Shown here: in pieces, positions 19,141 through 27,631 of the stretch
How positions within the stretch are numbered: the stretch's first letter is position 1
Layout of the letters: each line of letters begins with the position of its first letter
DNA from: Fictibacillus nanhaiensis
Lineage (GTDB): Bacteria > Bacillota > Bacilli > Bacillales > Fictibacillaceae
Length of the DNA: 64,000 nucleotides
NCBI RefSeq assembly: GCF_019801215.1
Contig: NZ_JAHVJO010000001.1
Coordinates: 682,001 to 746,000 of the forward strand
Direction: 5' to 3'
The notes under the pieces: model-generated
Seen by the model: only the letters and a program-made list of their open reading frames with translations
The model's database searches: none
Told to the model about the DNA's origin: nothing
Position numbers and translations under genes: made by a program

Positions 19141-19767
19141 TTAATGAGCAGGGAAGGAATAGACAGAATCTATTACTTGTAAGTAATCTAATCGTGGTTG
19201 ATACCCGATAGTAATAGAATGTCCTTTTTCGGCAATTTCACCCTTTGGGATTGATTTTCTACCGATATCTTGTTCTTTCCAATAGCGAATTAGATGAGAG
19301 CTGTCGAATAGAAAGCTTTCATCACTTGAAGAGAACCGAAGAATCACAAACGATATCCCGCCATGATCTACGATTTGCTGCATATGTGTGATCTGATGTT
19401 CGTGAAAATTCTTGAGTGGAAAGCTTGTTTTATTTTTCGTTTCTTTTGCTTCAAAATCAATATATCTACCTTTATAAACACCATTATAATCGGTCGTTGA
19501 GGCAAGCTTGAAATAGGCTTCACGTATGACGGCAGCTGATCTTTTTGGGTATTCCACATTCACGATCTGAACGGGAGTTGGTTTTTTATGAATAACAGCA
19601 CGTTCAGTTAAGAGATAAAATTGATTGCTTTGATTGATGTCTTCTTCTAATGACATTCCTCTGTTGCCGTATGAAACGTCCTTCTTACTAGAAGGTGATG
19701 CCGAACGTTGTGTTTGAACAGCAGAAGCCGCTTTCTTTCCGTTAGGATAATGAAAGGTTCCCATCAT
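19141..19767 (-). CDS. recU: Holliday junction resolvase RecU
   Basis: Cleaves four-way junctions during recombination and helps chromosome segregation. The PD-(D/E)XK core is seen in [28 protein letters not shown], with the stalk segment [17 protein letters not shown] and the motif [22 protein letters not shown]. 208 residues is the family size. Two adjacent ATGs (19767 and 19764) follow AAAGGAG; the second has better spacing, so the true start may be one codon later. Upstream of ponA on the same strand, as in Bacillus. Confidence 0.95.
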   Translation of the reverse strand: MMGTFHYPNGKKAASAVQTQRSASPSSKKDVSYGNRGMSLEEDINQSNQFYLLTERAVIHKKPTPVQIVNVEYPKRSAAVIREAYFKLASTTDYNGVYKGRYIDFEAKETKNKTSFPLKNFHEHQITHMQQIVDHGGISFVILRFSSSDESFLFDSSHLIRYWKEQDIGRKSIPKGEIAEKGHSITIGYQPRLDYLQVIDSVYSFPAH

Positions 19768-19836
19768 TCATCTCCTTTCACAACAAATAGAGCTATGTGC
19801 ATTTATAACTATCATAGATACACATAGCCTATTGAA

Positions 19837-20082
19837 TTACTTTTTTAAAAGCACAGTAAGCTCGTCTTCTTTAAATCCCATGATGACTTGTTTTCCTTCT
19901 TCACTCGTTATTACAGTTACAGGGGTTGCAGAAGCTCCAAGATCCATTACTTCCTTCATATAGGATTGGTTTTTTCGTATATCGCGTTCTTCGAATTCAA
20001 TATGGTTTGCTTTTAGCCACTCTTTTTCAGCAAAGCATGGAGGGCATGTTTCCTGTGTGTAAAGAATCACTTTTTTTTCCAA
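19837..20082 (-). CDS. glutaredoxin-like thiol-disulfide protein
   Basis: 81-residue thioredoxin-fold protein with the redox motif CPPC in ILYTQETCPPCFAEKEWL and the cis-proline segment ASATPVTVI. I place the start at a TTG (20080-20082) because AAAAGGAGGC sits eight bases upstream; an in-frame ATG ten codons earlier lacks a ribosome site. It probably acts as a small cytoplasmic reductase, perhaps linked to bacillithiol (bacilliredoxin-like chemistry), but the partner is not shown by the sequence. It lies 69 bp upstream of recU on the same strand. Confidence 0.85.
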   Translation of the reverse strand: MEKKVILYTQETCPPCFAEKEWLKANHIEFEERDIRKNQSYMKEVMDLGASATPVTVITSEEGKQVIMGFKEDELTVLLKK

Positions 20083-20214
20083 TTTATTATGCCTCCTTTT
20101 TCCATTTTGCATCTTTTATAATGAATAGTTTACTCCTTTTTCCTATCTGATACAAATATTTTATGATGTTGATGTGAACGATATTAGAATAGGACTAATC
20201 GTAGGAGGAACGGT

Positions 20215-21171
20215 GTGAAAGAGCGGTTTCAGGATATGTTGGATCATATACAGAAGAAAACAAATGTACACAATAAAGATAATATTTCACGTACCGTAAG
20301 CTATGCTGATTTCTATAAGCGAAACCCAGAAATAAGATGGGCGATGCTTGCAAGTATGGTATCGCGCAATGCAGGCTACAGCATGTGCGACCTCCAAGGG
20401 GATTGGCTGCCAAGAATGCTGTCAACGGATACGAGAAAACACTTGTTTCATACATATGAACGTGCCAACTGGCTTATCTTTCAGGATGCGTATCCACAGT
20501 TATTGCTTTATGAATATTCTAAGCAAGAGGGAATTCCATTGTTTGATCTTTTGGACTGCTTTCATGTCTCTCAATTTATGAAAAACGAATGGGATCGATT
20601 TTGGAGAGAAAAGAATGTATGGCGCTTATGTACATCTCTTATCATTAATGAGCAGCATGTCATTGAAGAGCCTGTGATCAAGCAATCTTTTTATCGAAAA
20701 AGAATCTTTGCAGGCTTGCCTTTTTTATTACAGGATTATATGCACTTTAGCACGGTCTTGTTTCCGATAATGAGAGGAGAGGTTTTTGGGATCTCCGTTC
20801 ATGGTTTTAAAAAAGTTAAGAACAGGATTGAAACCGGAAAGACACTCTATTGGGTGTTATTTGAATCAGAATGGAGTAAAGAGATCTTAGCGTTTTCCAA
20901 CCATGTGACACACACGGGGTCACGGCATGACTTTGAAAGGTTTGTATATCCACAAAAACAAAGCGATACACCTCTTTTAAGGACCGTTTACCCAGTCATT
21001 CAGCATAGAAGGAACTTTAGTAAAGACTGGTTTAAGCGAGGCATGCGTTTAAATGGGTACTATAAAAAGATCAAACCTATCCATGAACCTTGTCTAACAG
21101 ACTGGTACAAGCAAAAGCAGAGACAGCTGAAAATGGTGATTCTTTTAAAAGAATGGATGCAAAATGCATAA
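20215..21171 (+). CDS. yppC: YppC-like DUF2515 protein
   Basis: 318 residues that resemble Bacillus YppC (DUF2515), an uncharacterised family found beside recU-ponA. The protein is rich in aromatic and basic residues with the segments SYADFYKRNPEIRWAMLASMVSRNAGYSMCDLQGDW (in part), YERANWLIFQDAYPQLLLYEYS and SRHDFERFVYP; no catalytic motif is recognised. A GTG start is preceded by TAGGAGGA. It is divergent from the glutaredoxin-recU-ponA group, as expected for yppC. The end lies just before an SspM-like gene on the other strand. Confidence 0.84.
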   Translation: MKERFQDMLDHIQKKTNVHNKDNISRTVSYADFYKRNPEIRWAMLASMVSRNAGYSMCDLQGDWLPRMLSTDTRKHLFHTYERANWLIFQDAYPQLLLYEYSKQEGIPLFDLLDCFHVSQFMKNEWDRFWREKNVWRLCTSLIINEQHVIEEPVIKQSFYRKRIFAGLPFLLQDYMHFSTVLFPIMRGEVFGISVHGFKKVKNRIETGKTLYWVLFESEWSKEILAFSNHVTHTGSRHDFERFVYPQKQSDTPLLRTVYPVIQHRRNFSKDWFKRGMRLNGYYKKIKPIHEPCLTDWYKQKQRQLKMVILLKEWMQNA

Positions 21172-21199
21172 AAAAAAAGACGGCAAGAGATTACCGTCT
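21170..21199 (-). terminator. terminator of the SspM-like gene
   Basis: AGACGG (21178-21183) and CCGTCT (21194-21199) form the stem; on the minus strand it is followed by a run of Ts (21170-21177). It overlaps the last codon of yppC. Confidence 0.8.
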
Positions 21200-21209
21200 A
21201 ATAAACCAA

Positions 21210-21344
21210 TTAAGTGCTCGGAATATCTGGTCCTTCTAACTTTTTGTCACCATAACCTGTTTTTTTGTTCTGCTCGGCCTTTTCAGTACCTTCTTGCTGT
21301 GTATACTGATCTTGATTCTTTTGCTGTTTGCTTTCTCCGTTCAA
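21210..21344 (-). CDS. sspM: small acid-soluble spore protein, SspM-like
   Basis: 44 residues, hydrophilic and rich in Gln, Lys and Asn, ending DKKLEGPDIPST. B. subtilis SspM ends DKKLGGPNRPST, so the C-terminal signature is shared. The TTG start has AAGGAGGTG about eight bases upstream and a hairpin terminator follows. A SigG-like promoter lies upstream. SspM is a minor SASP made in the forespore; the DNA-protection role of such minor SASPs is unclear. Too short for most gene finders. Confidence 0.8.
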   Translation of the reverse strand: MNGESKQQKNQDQYTQQEGTEKAEQNKKTGYGDKKLEGPDIPST

Positions 21345-21380
21345 AGTTAAGCACCTCCTTTTTAAAGATACGAACTTTCA

Positions 21381-21411
21381 TAGTTTTACGGTTGTTAGGT
21401 TGGAATATACA
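21381..21411 (-). promoter_or_regulatory. candidate SigG/SigF promoter for the SspM-like gene
   Basis: On the minus strand TGTATA (21411-21406) and AAAACTA (21387-21381) are separated by 18 bases, close to the forespore consensus TGAATA-N17/18-CATACTA. The -10 matches five of seven positions. Confidence 0.45.
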
Positions 21412-21512
21412 AACCTAAAAAAAATTGATGTCGAAATGTAAGTGAAAAGCACTAATATCACTTTCTTTGCCGAAAAAAAACTAGTTTTGTCACGTCTGAA
21501 GGGGATTGGAGG

Positions 21513-21560
21513 ATGTACCCCGAAATTAGTTTCTACAAGAAAACGGGGAGGGATTCATAG
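21513..21560 (+). CDS. possible 15-residue leader peptide coupled to racA
   Basis: ATG at 21513 with AAGGGG eight bases upstream opens a 15-codon frame (MYPEISFYKKTGRDS) whose TAG stop shares its G with the racA GTG. CCCCG (21518-21522) can pair with CGGGG (21544-21548), which includes the racA Shine-Dalgarno. Translation of the leader could open this hairpin. No homologue is known to me; this is inference from arrangement. Confidence 0.35.
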   Translation: MYPEISFYKKTGRDS

Positions 21561-22069
21561 TGGAAATGGTACTGAAGACCAAAACTGTCTCTGAGGAGCT
21601 TGGGGTGAATCCAACAACAGTTCAGCGTTGGGTCAGACATTTTAACATACCTTGTGATAAAAATGAGCATGGCCATTATTTGTTTAAACAAGAAGATATT
21701 GAACAGTTAAGAGAGATAAAAATACAGTTGGATAACGGGCTATTAATGAGTGATATACAGATTGAATCTTTTAGCACACCAGAAAAATCCTTCGAACTGC
21801 CAATTCATTTTGAAGAAAAATTTAAGCGATTGAATGAAGCGATAGAGTCAATAGAAAAAAAAGTTGAAGAGAAAGCAGACGCCGTAGTTTCCTACCAGAT
21901 GCTGCAGCATGCTTCGGAAGTTGAAGAACTGATAAAGAAAATGGAGAATATGGAGTCGAGGCTGCAAGATTTAGAAGTGACATTGCTTAAAAAGAACTAC
22001 CCAGAAGAGACCCTTTATGTGAAAGAAAAGCCTAAAAAGAACTGGTTTGTCAGTCTGTTTACGCTATAA
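21560..22069 (+). CDS. racA: RacA-like chromosome-anchoring protein
   Basis: During sporulation RacA binds origin-proximal DNA and tethers it to the cell pole through DivIVA. The N-terminal MerR-like helix-turn-helix (KTKTVSEELGVNPTTVQRWVRHFNIP; HGHYLFKQEDIEQL) is followed by a long coiled coil (about residues 90-150) and a short basic C terminus ending KKNWFVSLFTL. The 169 residues are somewhat shorter than B. subtilis RacA. GTG start with GGGGAGGG seven bases upstream. A general MerR-like regulator is the alternative, but the coiled coil and lack of effector domain favour RacA. Confidence 0.82.
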   Translation: MEMVLKTKTVSEELGVNPTTVQRWVRHFNIPCDKNEHGHYLFKQEDIEQLREIKIQLDNGLLMSDIQIESFSTPEKSFELPIHFEEKFKRLNEAIESIEKKVEEKADAVVSYQMLQHASEVEELIKKMENMESRLQDLEVTLLKKNYPEETLYVKEKPKKNWFVSLFTL

Positions 22070-22135
22070 ACGAAATGAAAAAGTGTAAGTCTCGCCATTC
22101 TTTGGTACGATATAAAGAATGGAGGGACTTTTTTT

Positions 22136-22501
22136 ATGAACCATTTATATGATTTAACGATTCAATTAATCGCTGATATAGAAGAGGCGTTTCATATTTA
22201 TAAGAACGAAACAAAGACAAGAGAGACAGAAGCGGATTTTTATAATGAGGTAAAACCGTTCGCTGATCGTATCCATTACCGTGTACAAGAGTGGGAACCA
22301 GTAGCGCGCGAATGGGCAATCCTGAACAAACCTAAATATTTGTATCCCATTCAAATTAAGACCGCAGCTGAAAATATCGGATACTTAGGTGTATATGTTT
22401 TTCAAAAAAACATGAAAGATAAACGTATTACGGAGATGGTCAAATCTGTTCTTTACGTTCTTAATCAAATGAAGGATCAATTATCACAGAATCAAAATTA
22501 A
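22136..22501 (+). CDS. yppE: YppE-like DUF1798 protein
   Basis: 121-residue all-alpha protein with the conserved stretch RVQEWEPVAREWAILNKPKYLYPIQIKTAAENI typical of the DUF1798/YppE family, whose structure is a helical bundle and whose function is unknown. GGAGGG precedes the ATG. It lies between racA and further genes, while B. subtilis yppE belongs to the yppC-yppG group, so synteny supports the call. Confidence 0.84.
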   Translation: MNHLYDLTIQLIADIEEAFHIYKNETKTRETEADFYNEVKPFADRIHYRVQEWEPVAREWAILNKPKYLYPIQIKTAAENIGYLGVYVFQKNMKDKRITEMVKSVLYVLNQMKDQLSQNQN

Positions 22502-22552
22502 AATTTCACGTACCGTACGAAAAATAATGTGTTAAATTAGGGAGCGAGCAAG

Positions 22553-23092
22553 ATGTATCATCCATCCGTTTATGATAATCTAAAGGTTGTACTTGAAGGA
22601 GCTGTATATGATCTTGATTTTTCAGGAGCAGTTGAAATCATTAATCGCAAAGATATAGTTGATCTTGCGGTAATTGAGAGAAAGTATTCAATTGATTTTA
22701 TCGTTGCTGGAATTAGTGAAAACTTTAAAGGCAAACTCACGTTAAGTACGAATCTTGAAAAATACGCTACTGAAAAGCTTCAAGAGAATCCTGAAGCTGC
22801 TGGAAGTATGTTAGCCATACACATTGAGACACCCGTTTATGAAATTGAAACAGATTGTAAACAGCTTCAAGCCATTTTAAAAAAATGGACAGAGGGAGAT
22901 TTAAAAGGCGATATCCAGCAAAAACTTACTTATATATATGGAGAATCAAGAAACGTTTTTCACAATTCTATCTCCATCCAATTGCAAAAGCCTGTTTCTG
23001 AAGAAGAACCAGAACGTTTTTCGCTTGTGCTTGAACAAGTTATACAATCAATAAAAGAAATGAACGACTATTTTAAGGGGTATAGAATATGA
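22553..23092 (+). CDS. hypothetical protein coupled to a DEAD-box helicase
   Basis: 179 residues of unknown function, without signal peptide or membrane segment. The pattern alternates beta-like stretches (YDNLKVVLEGAVYDLDFSG; FIVAGISENFKGKLTLSTNLE) and a C-terminal helix (FSLVLEQVIQSIKEMNDYF). GGAGCGAG precedes the ATG. Its stop overlaps the helicase start in ATGA, so the two are translated together and probably act in the same process, perhaps RNA metabolism. I do not recognise the family. Confidence 0.7.
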   Translation: MYHPSVYDNLKVVLEGAVYDLDFSGAVEIINRKDIVDLAVIERKYSIDFIVAGISENFKGKLTLSTNLEKYATEKLQENPEAAGSMLAIHIETPVYEIETDCKQLQAILKKWTEGDLKGDIQQKLTYIYGESRNVFHNSISIQLQKPVSEEEPERFSLVLEQVIQSIKEMNDYFKGYRI

Positions 23093-24303
23093 CACAACTG
23101 ATACATAGCTTTCCTGAATTTATTCAAACTGCATGGGACAAAAGTGGTTTCACATCGTTAACTGATATTCAGGAGAGTGCTATTCCTGAATTATTAGCAA
23201 ACAGAGATGTTGTAATCGAATCACCAACTGGAACTGGTAAAACATTGGCCTATGCTTTGCCAGCGCTAACAAAGCTAGATCCAGAAATTAAAAATGCACA
23301 AGTAATATTTCTTGCACCCACTCGTGAACTTGCGATGCAGATCTATGAAGTATGCCAAAAATTCACTGAAAACAGCAGCATAAGCGGTGCTTCTCTAATT
23401 GGGGGAGCAAATATGCAACGCCAGCTTGATAAGTTAAAGAAAAAGCCTCAATTCATAGTAGGAACACCAGGACGAGTAAAAGAGTTAATTCAAAATAAAA
23501 AATTAAAGATGCATGAAGTGAAAACGATTGTGATTGATGAAGCAGATCATATTATTGAAGCAGGATTTAATGGTGATGTTGAGCAAGTTATCGCGGCAAC
23601 CTTAAAAGATAGACAGCTTGTTTTTGTTTCTGCCACAATCAATAAAAAAACAGAAGATTGGTCTAAAAAATTGGCCATTGATCCAATCGTTATAAAAGTT
23701 GAAAAGAAAGCTGTTGCTAATGAAGTCATCCATTCATTTATGCTGTCAGAGTACCGTGATAAAGTAGATAACCTGCGTAAGTTGATTCGGCATACACCAG
23801 GTATAAAAGCAATGGTCTTTGTTAACAGTTCTATGAAAATGGATGAATTTGCTTCAAAGCTTGAATACAAGAAAATTAAACTCGGAGTTCTAGCTGGGAA
23901 CTCTACAAAGCAAGAAAGACAAAAAGTGATAATGGATTTTAAACGCGGAAAGATTCCAGTCCTTTTAACTACGGATGTGGCAACAAGAGGTCTTGATATT
24001 CCCGATATTACACACGTTGTTCATTTAGAATTGCCAGAAGATCTAAAACAATATGTTCATCGTTCAGGTAGAACAGGCCGTATGGGAAAATCAGGAACAG
24101 TAGTCTCACTTGTTACAAAAGCAGAGCTTTCTTCCATTAAAAAGTGGACAACTAACTTAAATGTGCCTCTCCAAAAGCAGCATCTTGAAAGAGGTCAAGT
24201 TCTGTTTGAAGATAGCTCAAAAGAACCGATTAAAAAATCGGCTACCTCAAAAAATAGTAAACCAAAGTTTGTTCAAAAGAGGAAAGACTCTAAGGAAAAT
24301 TAA
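23089..24303 (+). CDS. DEAD-box ATP-dependent RNA helicase, YfmL-like
   Basis: All core motifs are present: Q motif (FTSLTDIQESAIPELL), motif I SPTGTGKT, PTRELA, GG, TPGRV, DEAD, SAT, RGLDIP and HRSGRTGRMG. The 404 residues form just the two RecA-like domains plus a short basic tail (KPKFVQKRKDSKEN), without the large RNA-binding extension of CshA. Size and compactness recall B. subtilis YfmL, which aids 50S ribosome assembly; the orthology is inferred. It is translationally coupled to the preceding hypothetical gene. Confidence 0.9.
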   Translation: MTQLIHSFPEFIQTAWDKSGFTSLTDIQESAIPELLANRDVVIESPTGTGKTLAYALPALTKLDPEIKNAQVIFLAPTRELAMQIYEVCQKFTENSSISGASLIGGANMQRQLDKLKKKPQFIVGTPGRVKELIQNKKLKMHEVKTIVIDEADHIIEAGFNGDVEQVIAATLKDRQLVFVSATINKKTEDWSKKLAIDPIVIKVEKKAVANEVIHSFMLSEYRDKVDNLRKLIRHTPGIKAMVFVNSSMKMDEFASKLEYKKIKLGVLAGNSTKQERQKVIMDFKRGKIPVLLTTDVATRGLDIPDITHVVHLELPEDLKQYVHRSGRTGRMGKSGTVVSLVTKAELSSIKKWTTNLNVPLQKQHLERGQVLFEDSSKEPIKKSATSKNSKPKFVQKRKDSKEN

Positions 24304-24375
24304 TTTAGGAACGTTATAGCAAAAGGACTTTTCATGAAGTAAAAAGAATCTTCCATCTAGAGGGGGAGATATTCA

Positions 24376-24672
24376 TTGGAAACGAATGAATTTTTATATC
24401 AGATTATGCCAATTAGAGAAAACTTTACCAGTAATCAGACGGCTGAAGAAAAAAATGCTTTAGAAGCGCATTTCTTTTATCTTCAAAATCTTTTGCAGGA
24501 AGGCAAGCTTGTTCTAGCGGGGCCGTGTCTTGATGCCTCTTTCGGTGTAGTAATCTTGCAAAATATAGAGGAAGAAGAAGCACAGACGATTATGATGAAC
24601 GATCCGGCGATTGTGAATGAGATCATGACAGGAAAGCTTTATCCTTTTCGTGTTTCTCTTTTGAAGAAATAA
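24376..24672 (+). CDS. YciI-like protein
   Basis: 98 residues with the YciI ferredoxin-like pattern: LYQIMPIRENF, HFFYLQNLLQEGKLVLAGPCLD (conserved His in the first helix, then the GKLVLAGP strand) and DPAIVNEIMTGKLYPFRVSLL. Family members are small dimeric enzymes or binding proteins of mostly unknown role. TTG start after AGAGGGGGAG. A strong terminator follows the stop. Confidence 0.82.
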   Translation: METNEFLYQIMPIRENFTSNQTAEEKNALEAHFFYLQNLLQEGKLVLAGPCLDASFGVVILQNIEEEEAQTIMMNDPAIVNEIMTGKLYPFRVSLLKK

Positions 24673-24704
24673 AAGCATGCAGCTATTAGGCTGCATGCTT
24701 TTTT
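24671..24704. terminator. bidirectional terminator after the yciI-like gene
   Basis: A 13-bp perfect stem (24671-24683 with 24690-24702), loop TATTAG, flanked by As and Ts. It lies between convergent genes and can serve both. Confidence 0.92.
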
Positions 24705-24730
24705 ATGTGTGAGAGTCGTTTAGAAGTTCC

Positions 24731-25501
24731 TTATTTTTTGAATAGTTGTACCCAAGCTCCTTGATAATAAGCAACACCGATCGAATCATAGCTTGTGCTT
24801 AATATGTTTTGTCGATGACCTGGACTGTTCATCCAATCGTTCATGACAGATTGAGGAGAAGTTTGTCCTTTTGCAATGTTTTCGCCAGCAGCTGTGTAAT
24901 CGATTCCAAAGCTCCGCATCATGTCAAATGGAGATCCATACGTTGGCGAGTTATGGTCGAAATAATTGTTTTCGATCATATCTTTAGCTTTTGCCATTGC
25001 TACATGACTTAATTCAGCATCAAGTGTTAATGGGGCAAGGCCTGCTTGTTGACGCTCTTCGTTAACAAGTTCAGATACCTGGCTTGCATATGCTCCAATG
25101 GATGGTTTTGCAGCTGCAGGTGCTGTTGTTTGAGGTGTCGAAGAAGCTGGCAGATCTAATACTTGACCTGGATAAACCCAATTGATTTGTTTAACCTGAG
25201 GGTTTAGCTGTTGAATTGCCCATAAACTAACATTTGACGCCGAAGCGATCTTATATAAGGTATCTCCTGATTTTACCGTGTAAGATTTAGAAGATGTTGG
25301 AATATATAGCGTTTGACCTGGATAAATAGAAGAACTAGTTATTCGGTTCATCCCGATAAACGTGTTGAAGCTGACATTGTTCTTTTGAGCTATTTTCCAT
25401 AGCGTATCATTTTGTTGAACGGTATATGGTGTCGAAGCGTAAGCGGCAGATCCCATCATTAGAAAAACAATCATACTTAAAGATGCAATTTTTAAACGCA
25501 T
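24731..25501 (-). CDS. secreted LysM and CAP-domain protein
   Basis: A signal peptide (MRLKIASLSMIVFLMMGSAAYA, cleavage after residue 22 or so) precedes two LysM modules (YTVQQNDTLWKIAQKNN; YTVKSGDTLYKIASASN), a Pro/Ala linker and a CAP/SCP domain with AGENIAKGQ, NSPGHRQNIL and YDSIGVAYYQGAWVQLF. This equals the YkwD/SafA-adjacent cell-wall CAP proteins of Bacillus. CAP domains of this type have unknown chemistry. I take the ATG at 25501 with GGGGGA upstream because it gives a clean signal peptide. 256 residues. Confidence 0.88.
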   Translation of the reverse strand: MRLKIASLSMIVFLMMGSAAYASTPYTVQQNDTLWKIAQKNNVSFNTFIGMNRITSSSIYPGQTLYIPTSSKSYTVKSGDTLYKIASASNVSLWAIQQLNPQVKQINWVYPGQVLDLPASSTPQTTAPAAAKPSIGAYASQVSELVNEERQQAGLAPLTLDAELSHVAMAKAKDMIENNYFDHNSPTYGSPFDMMRSFGIDYTAAGENIAKGQTSPQSVMNDWMNSPGHRQNILSTSYDSIGVAYYQGAWVQLFKK

Positions 25502-25690
25502 ATTTTCCCCCAATTTACCGGTTCCCCCAACGACTATCACTAAGTAAATATTCACACAATTCACACCCTAAAAACAACTGGGAATGACAGAAAAATTTTG
25601 TAAATAAATGTATGGTAATCAAGAGTTAGAGGGTTTCGTGTTGGAATGTAGAAGTTAACTTGCGTAGAAGGAATAGAAAGGGATGATCAT

Positions 25691-26179
25691 ATGAGCTTGC
25701 ATAAAGCTGTAATGGATGGAAATCTTGAGGAAGTACACGGTCTGTTATTGGATGAACAAGTTGATGTGAATGAATTACAGGATGGCTGGTCACCGCTCCA
25801 TCTTGCGGCTCACTTCGGACATACTGAACTAGTGGCACTGCTATTAAAAAACGGTGCAGACGTTCAATTAAAGTCACATAACGAAATGGCTAATACACCA
25901 CTTCATGCGGCTGCAGCAAATAAAAGCAATCGACAAGAAATGCTCTTGTTATTGGTATCACATGGCGCAAGCATTAATGAAAAACAAAGCGGAGGATGGA
26001 CGGTTTTACATCAAGCCGCCCATCACAATGACCCTGAAATGCTTTTATTTTACCTTGATCATGGGGCTGACCCGTTTACAGCAAAAGATGATGGTAAAAC
26101 AGCACTAGAGCTTGCCGAAGAAGAAGGTTGTGAAGATGCGGCAAGTGTTTTACGAAATTATACGTTAAACAAAATTTAA
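25691..26179 (+). CDS. ankyrin-repeat protein
   Basis: 162 residues made almost wholly of about four ankyrin repeats, for example DGWSPLHLAAHFGHTELVALLLKNGADV and GGWTVLHQAAHHNDPEMLLFYLDHGADPF (given here in part as repeats of 32-34 residues). No signal peptide. Such proteins bind other proteins in the cytoplasm; the partner is unknown. GAAAGGGATG upstream gives a modest ribosome site. It is a single-gene unit between the divergent LysM-CAP gene and a terminator. Confidence 0.87.
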   Translation: MSLHKAVMDGNLEEVHGLLLDEQVDVNELQDGWSPLHLAAHFGHTELVALLLKNGADVQLKSHNEMANTPLHAAAANKSNRQEMLLLLVSHGASINEKQSGGWTVLHQAAHHNDPEMLLFYLDHGADPFTAKDDGKTALELAEEEGCEDAASVLRNYTLNKI

Positions 26180-26181
26180 GA

Positions 26182-26205
26182 TACAGGGCAGCCTGTATTT
26201 TTCTT
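26182..26205 (+). terminator. terminator after the ankyrin gene
   Basis: ATACAGG pairs with CCTGTAT around GCAG, followed by TTTTCTTTTTTT. It begins just after the stop codon. Confidence 0.8.
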
Positions 26206-26265
26206 TTTTTAATAATTTGTTATTATAGGTAAGGTAGTTTTTAAGACGTGAAGCAGGTGATTAGA

Positions 26266-27195
26266 ATGCAATATCGAGTTTTGCTGTATTACAAGTATGT
26301 ATCTATTGATAACCCGGAGGCTTTTAAGGAAGAGCACCTTGCTCTTTGTAAATCCCTTGGAATAAGAGGGCGGATCCTTGTAGCTCATGAAGGAATAAAT
26401 GGAACCGTTTCTGGTACCATCGAACAAACCGAAGCGTATATGGAATATTTGAAGAGTGATCCTAGATTTAAAGATACCGTATTTAAAATAGAAGAAGCGA
26501 ATGAACATGCCTTTAAAAAGATGAAAATTAGATTAAGGCCTGAACTTGTTCATTTGAGTTTGGAGGATGATGTAAACCCTAATGAAATAACAGGCAAACA
26601 TCTTTCACCAAAAGAATGGCTTCTAGCCATGCAGCAAGAAGACGTAGTCATTTTAGATGCCCGTAATACGTATGAATATGACCTAGGACATTTTTCAAAC
26701 GCCATCAGACCCGATGTAGAAACATTTAGAGAGCTTCCACAATGGGTGAGAGAAAATTTTAGTCAATATAAAGATAAGAAAATATTAACTTATTGTACGG
26801 GTGGTATTCGCTGCGAAAAGTTTTCTGGTTTTCTAATAAAAGAAGGGTTTAAAGATGTTTCACAGCTTGAGGGCGGCATTATCAGCTATGGCTATGACGA
26901 TGAAACAAAAGGAAAACATTGGGACGGGAAATGCTACGTATTTGACGAGCGAATCTCTGTTCCGGTCAACAGAACTGGAGAAGACAAGGTAGTCGGCAAG
27001 TGTTATCATTGCGGAAACCTTGAAGAACGTTATGTGAAATGCGGGAACCCTGAATGTAATGCTCATTTGTTGATGTGTGAAGAATGTGAAAAGGAACATA
27101 AACGTTCATGCAGCCAGGAATGCCTTGACCATCCATGGAATCGTTATGTAAAAGAGGAAGAAAGTGAGCAAGGACTGACCCAAAAGGACACGTAA
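26266..27195 (+). CDS. trhO: tRNA uridine(34) hydroxylase, rhodanese family
   Basis: TrhO makes 5-hydroxyuridine at tRNA position 34 using O2. The 309 residues contain an N-terminal ferredoxin-like domain ([21 protein letters not shown]), a rhodanese domain with the active loop [10 protein letters not shown], and a C-terminal cysteine-rich segment ([24 protein letters not shown] read as zinc-ribbon-like pairs). I chose ATG 26266 with CAGGTG upstream because the protein then starts [12 protein letters not shown] like homologues; an in-frame GTG lies six codons earlier. B. subtilis YbfQ is the likely orthologue. Confidence 0.9.
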   Translation: MQYRVLLYYKYVSIDNPEAFKEEHLALCKSLGIRGRILVAHEGINGTVSGTIEQTEAYMEYLKSDPRFKDTVFKIEEANEHAFKKMKIRLRPELVHLSLEDDVNPNEITGKHLSPKEWLLAMQQEDVVILDARNTYEYDLGHFSNAIRPDVETFRELPQWVRENFSQYKDKKILTYCTGGIRCEKFSGFLIKEGFKDVSQLEGGIISYGYDDETKGKHWDGKCYVFDERISVPVNRTGEDKVVGKCYHCGNLEERYVKCGNPECNAHLLMCEECEKEHKRSCSQECLDHPWNRYVKEEESEQGLTQKDT

Positions 27196-27229
27196 AGTGC
27201 TCTTCTTGTGTCAGTTTTTTTAAATCCAA

Positions 27230-27340
27230 ATGCTGATGTTTGGCATAGAAAGCATACTTTGTGTTTGTTTACTTGTACTAGCATCATTTTTGGAAAAGGC
27301 AAAGAAAATCAGAACTCAGGAAAACAAAAAAGAGTTATAA
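27230..27340 (+). CDS. possible 36-residue membrane peptide
   Basis: An ATG opens MLMFGIESILCVCLLVLASF followed by a basic tail, a plausible single-pass peptide. There is no convincing ribosome site and the frame starts just after the trhO terminator-like sequence. Listed as a weak candidate only. Confidence 0.2.
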   Translation: MLMFGIESILCVCLLVLASFLEKAKKIRTQENKKEL

Positions 27341-27362
27341 GATGTTAATCATATCAGTAATT

Positions 27363-27371
27363 TGATATAAT
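27363..27371 (+). promoter_or_regulatory. extended -10 promoter
   Basis: TG-A-TATAAT (27363-27371) is a perfect extended -10 element 34 bases before the small membrane-protein gene at 27405. The -35 region is not clear. Confidence 0.55.
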
Positions 27372-27404
27372 AAATCGTAATGTTGACCGAAAGGGTGCAA
27401 AGAA

Positions 27405-27593
27405 ATGCTTCCAATTGTATTTCCAGAGAATAAACTTGAGTATATACCTGCTTTTATCACGCTTGCTATTTTTACAATCTTCGCTTGGCGAACTGTAGTG
27501 TTTTTTAAGAGACATCATGTAAAAGAATTAAAAAAAGCTCAATTACTAGAAACAGATTTAATGAGCATAGATGCGGAAAACAAGGACTCTTAA
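27405..27593 (+). CDS. small single-pass membrane protein
   Basis: 62 residues with one hydrophobic helix (about residues 12-33, YIPAFITLAIFTIFAWRTVVFF) followed by a basic then acidic cytoplasmic tail (RHHVKELKKAQLLETDLMSIDAENKDS). GAAAGGG lies ten bases before the ATG and a perfect extended -10 promoter is upstream. No known family is recognised. A T-rich stretch with a weak GGACTC...GGTTCTTG fold follows. Confidence 0.6.
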   Translation: MLPIVFPENKLEYIPAFITLAIFTIFAWRTVVFFKRHHVKELKKAQLLETDLMSIDAENKDS

Positions 27594-27631
27594 CGGTTCT
27601 TGTTTTTTTTTGAAAAAAATTTACTTTTCTA

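Noticed and set aside
19785-19834. Terminator between the glutaredoxin-like gene and recU
   Set aside because: CTATGTG/CACATAG can pair but the loop is long and no T tract follows on the minus strand, so it was not listed as a terminator.
21164-21418. Plus-strand ORF of 84 codons after yppC
   Set aside because: It overlaps yppC and is antisense to the SspM-like gene, which has its own ribosome site, promoter and terminator.
27174-27223. Terminator after trhO
   Set aside because: CTGAC and GTCAG before a T run suggest one, but the stem is interrupted and cannot be supported well by eye.
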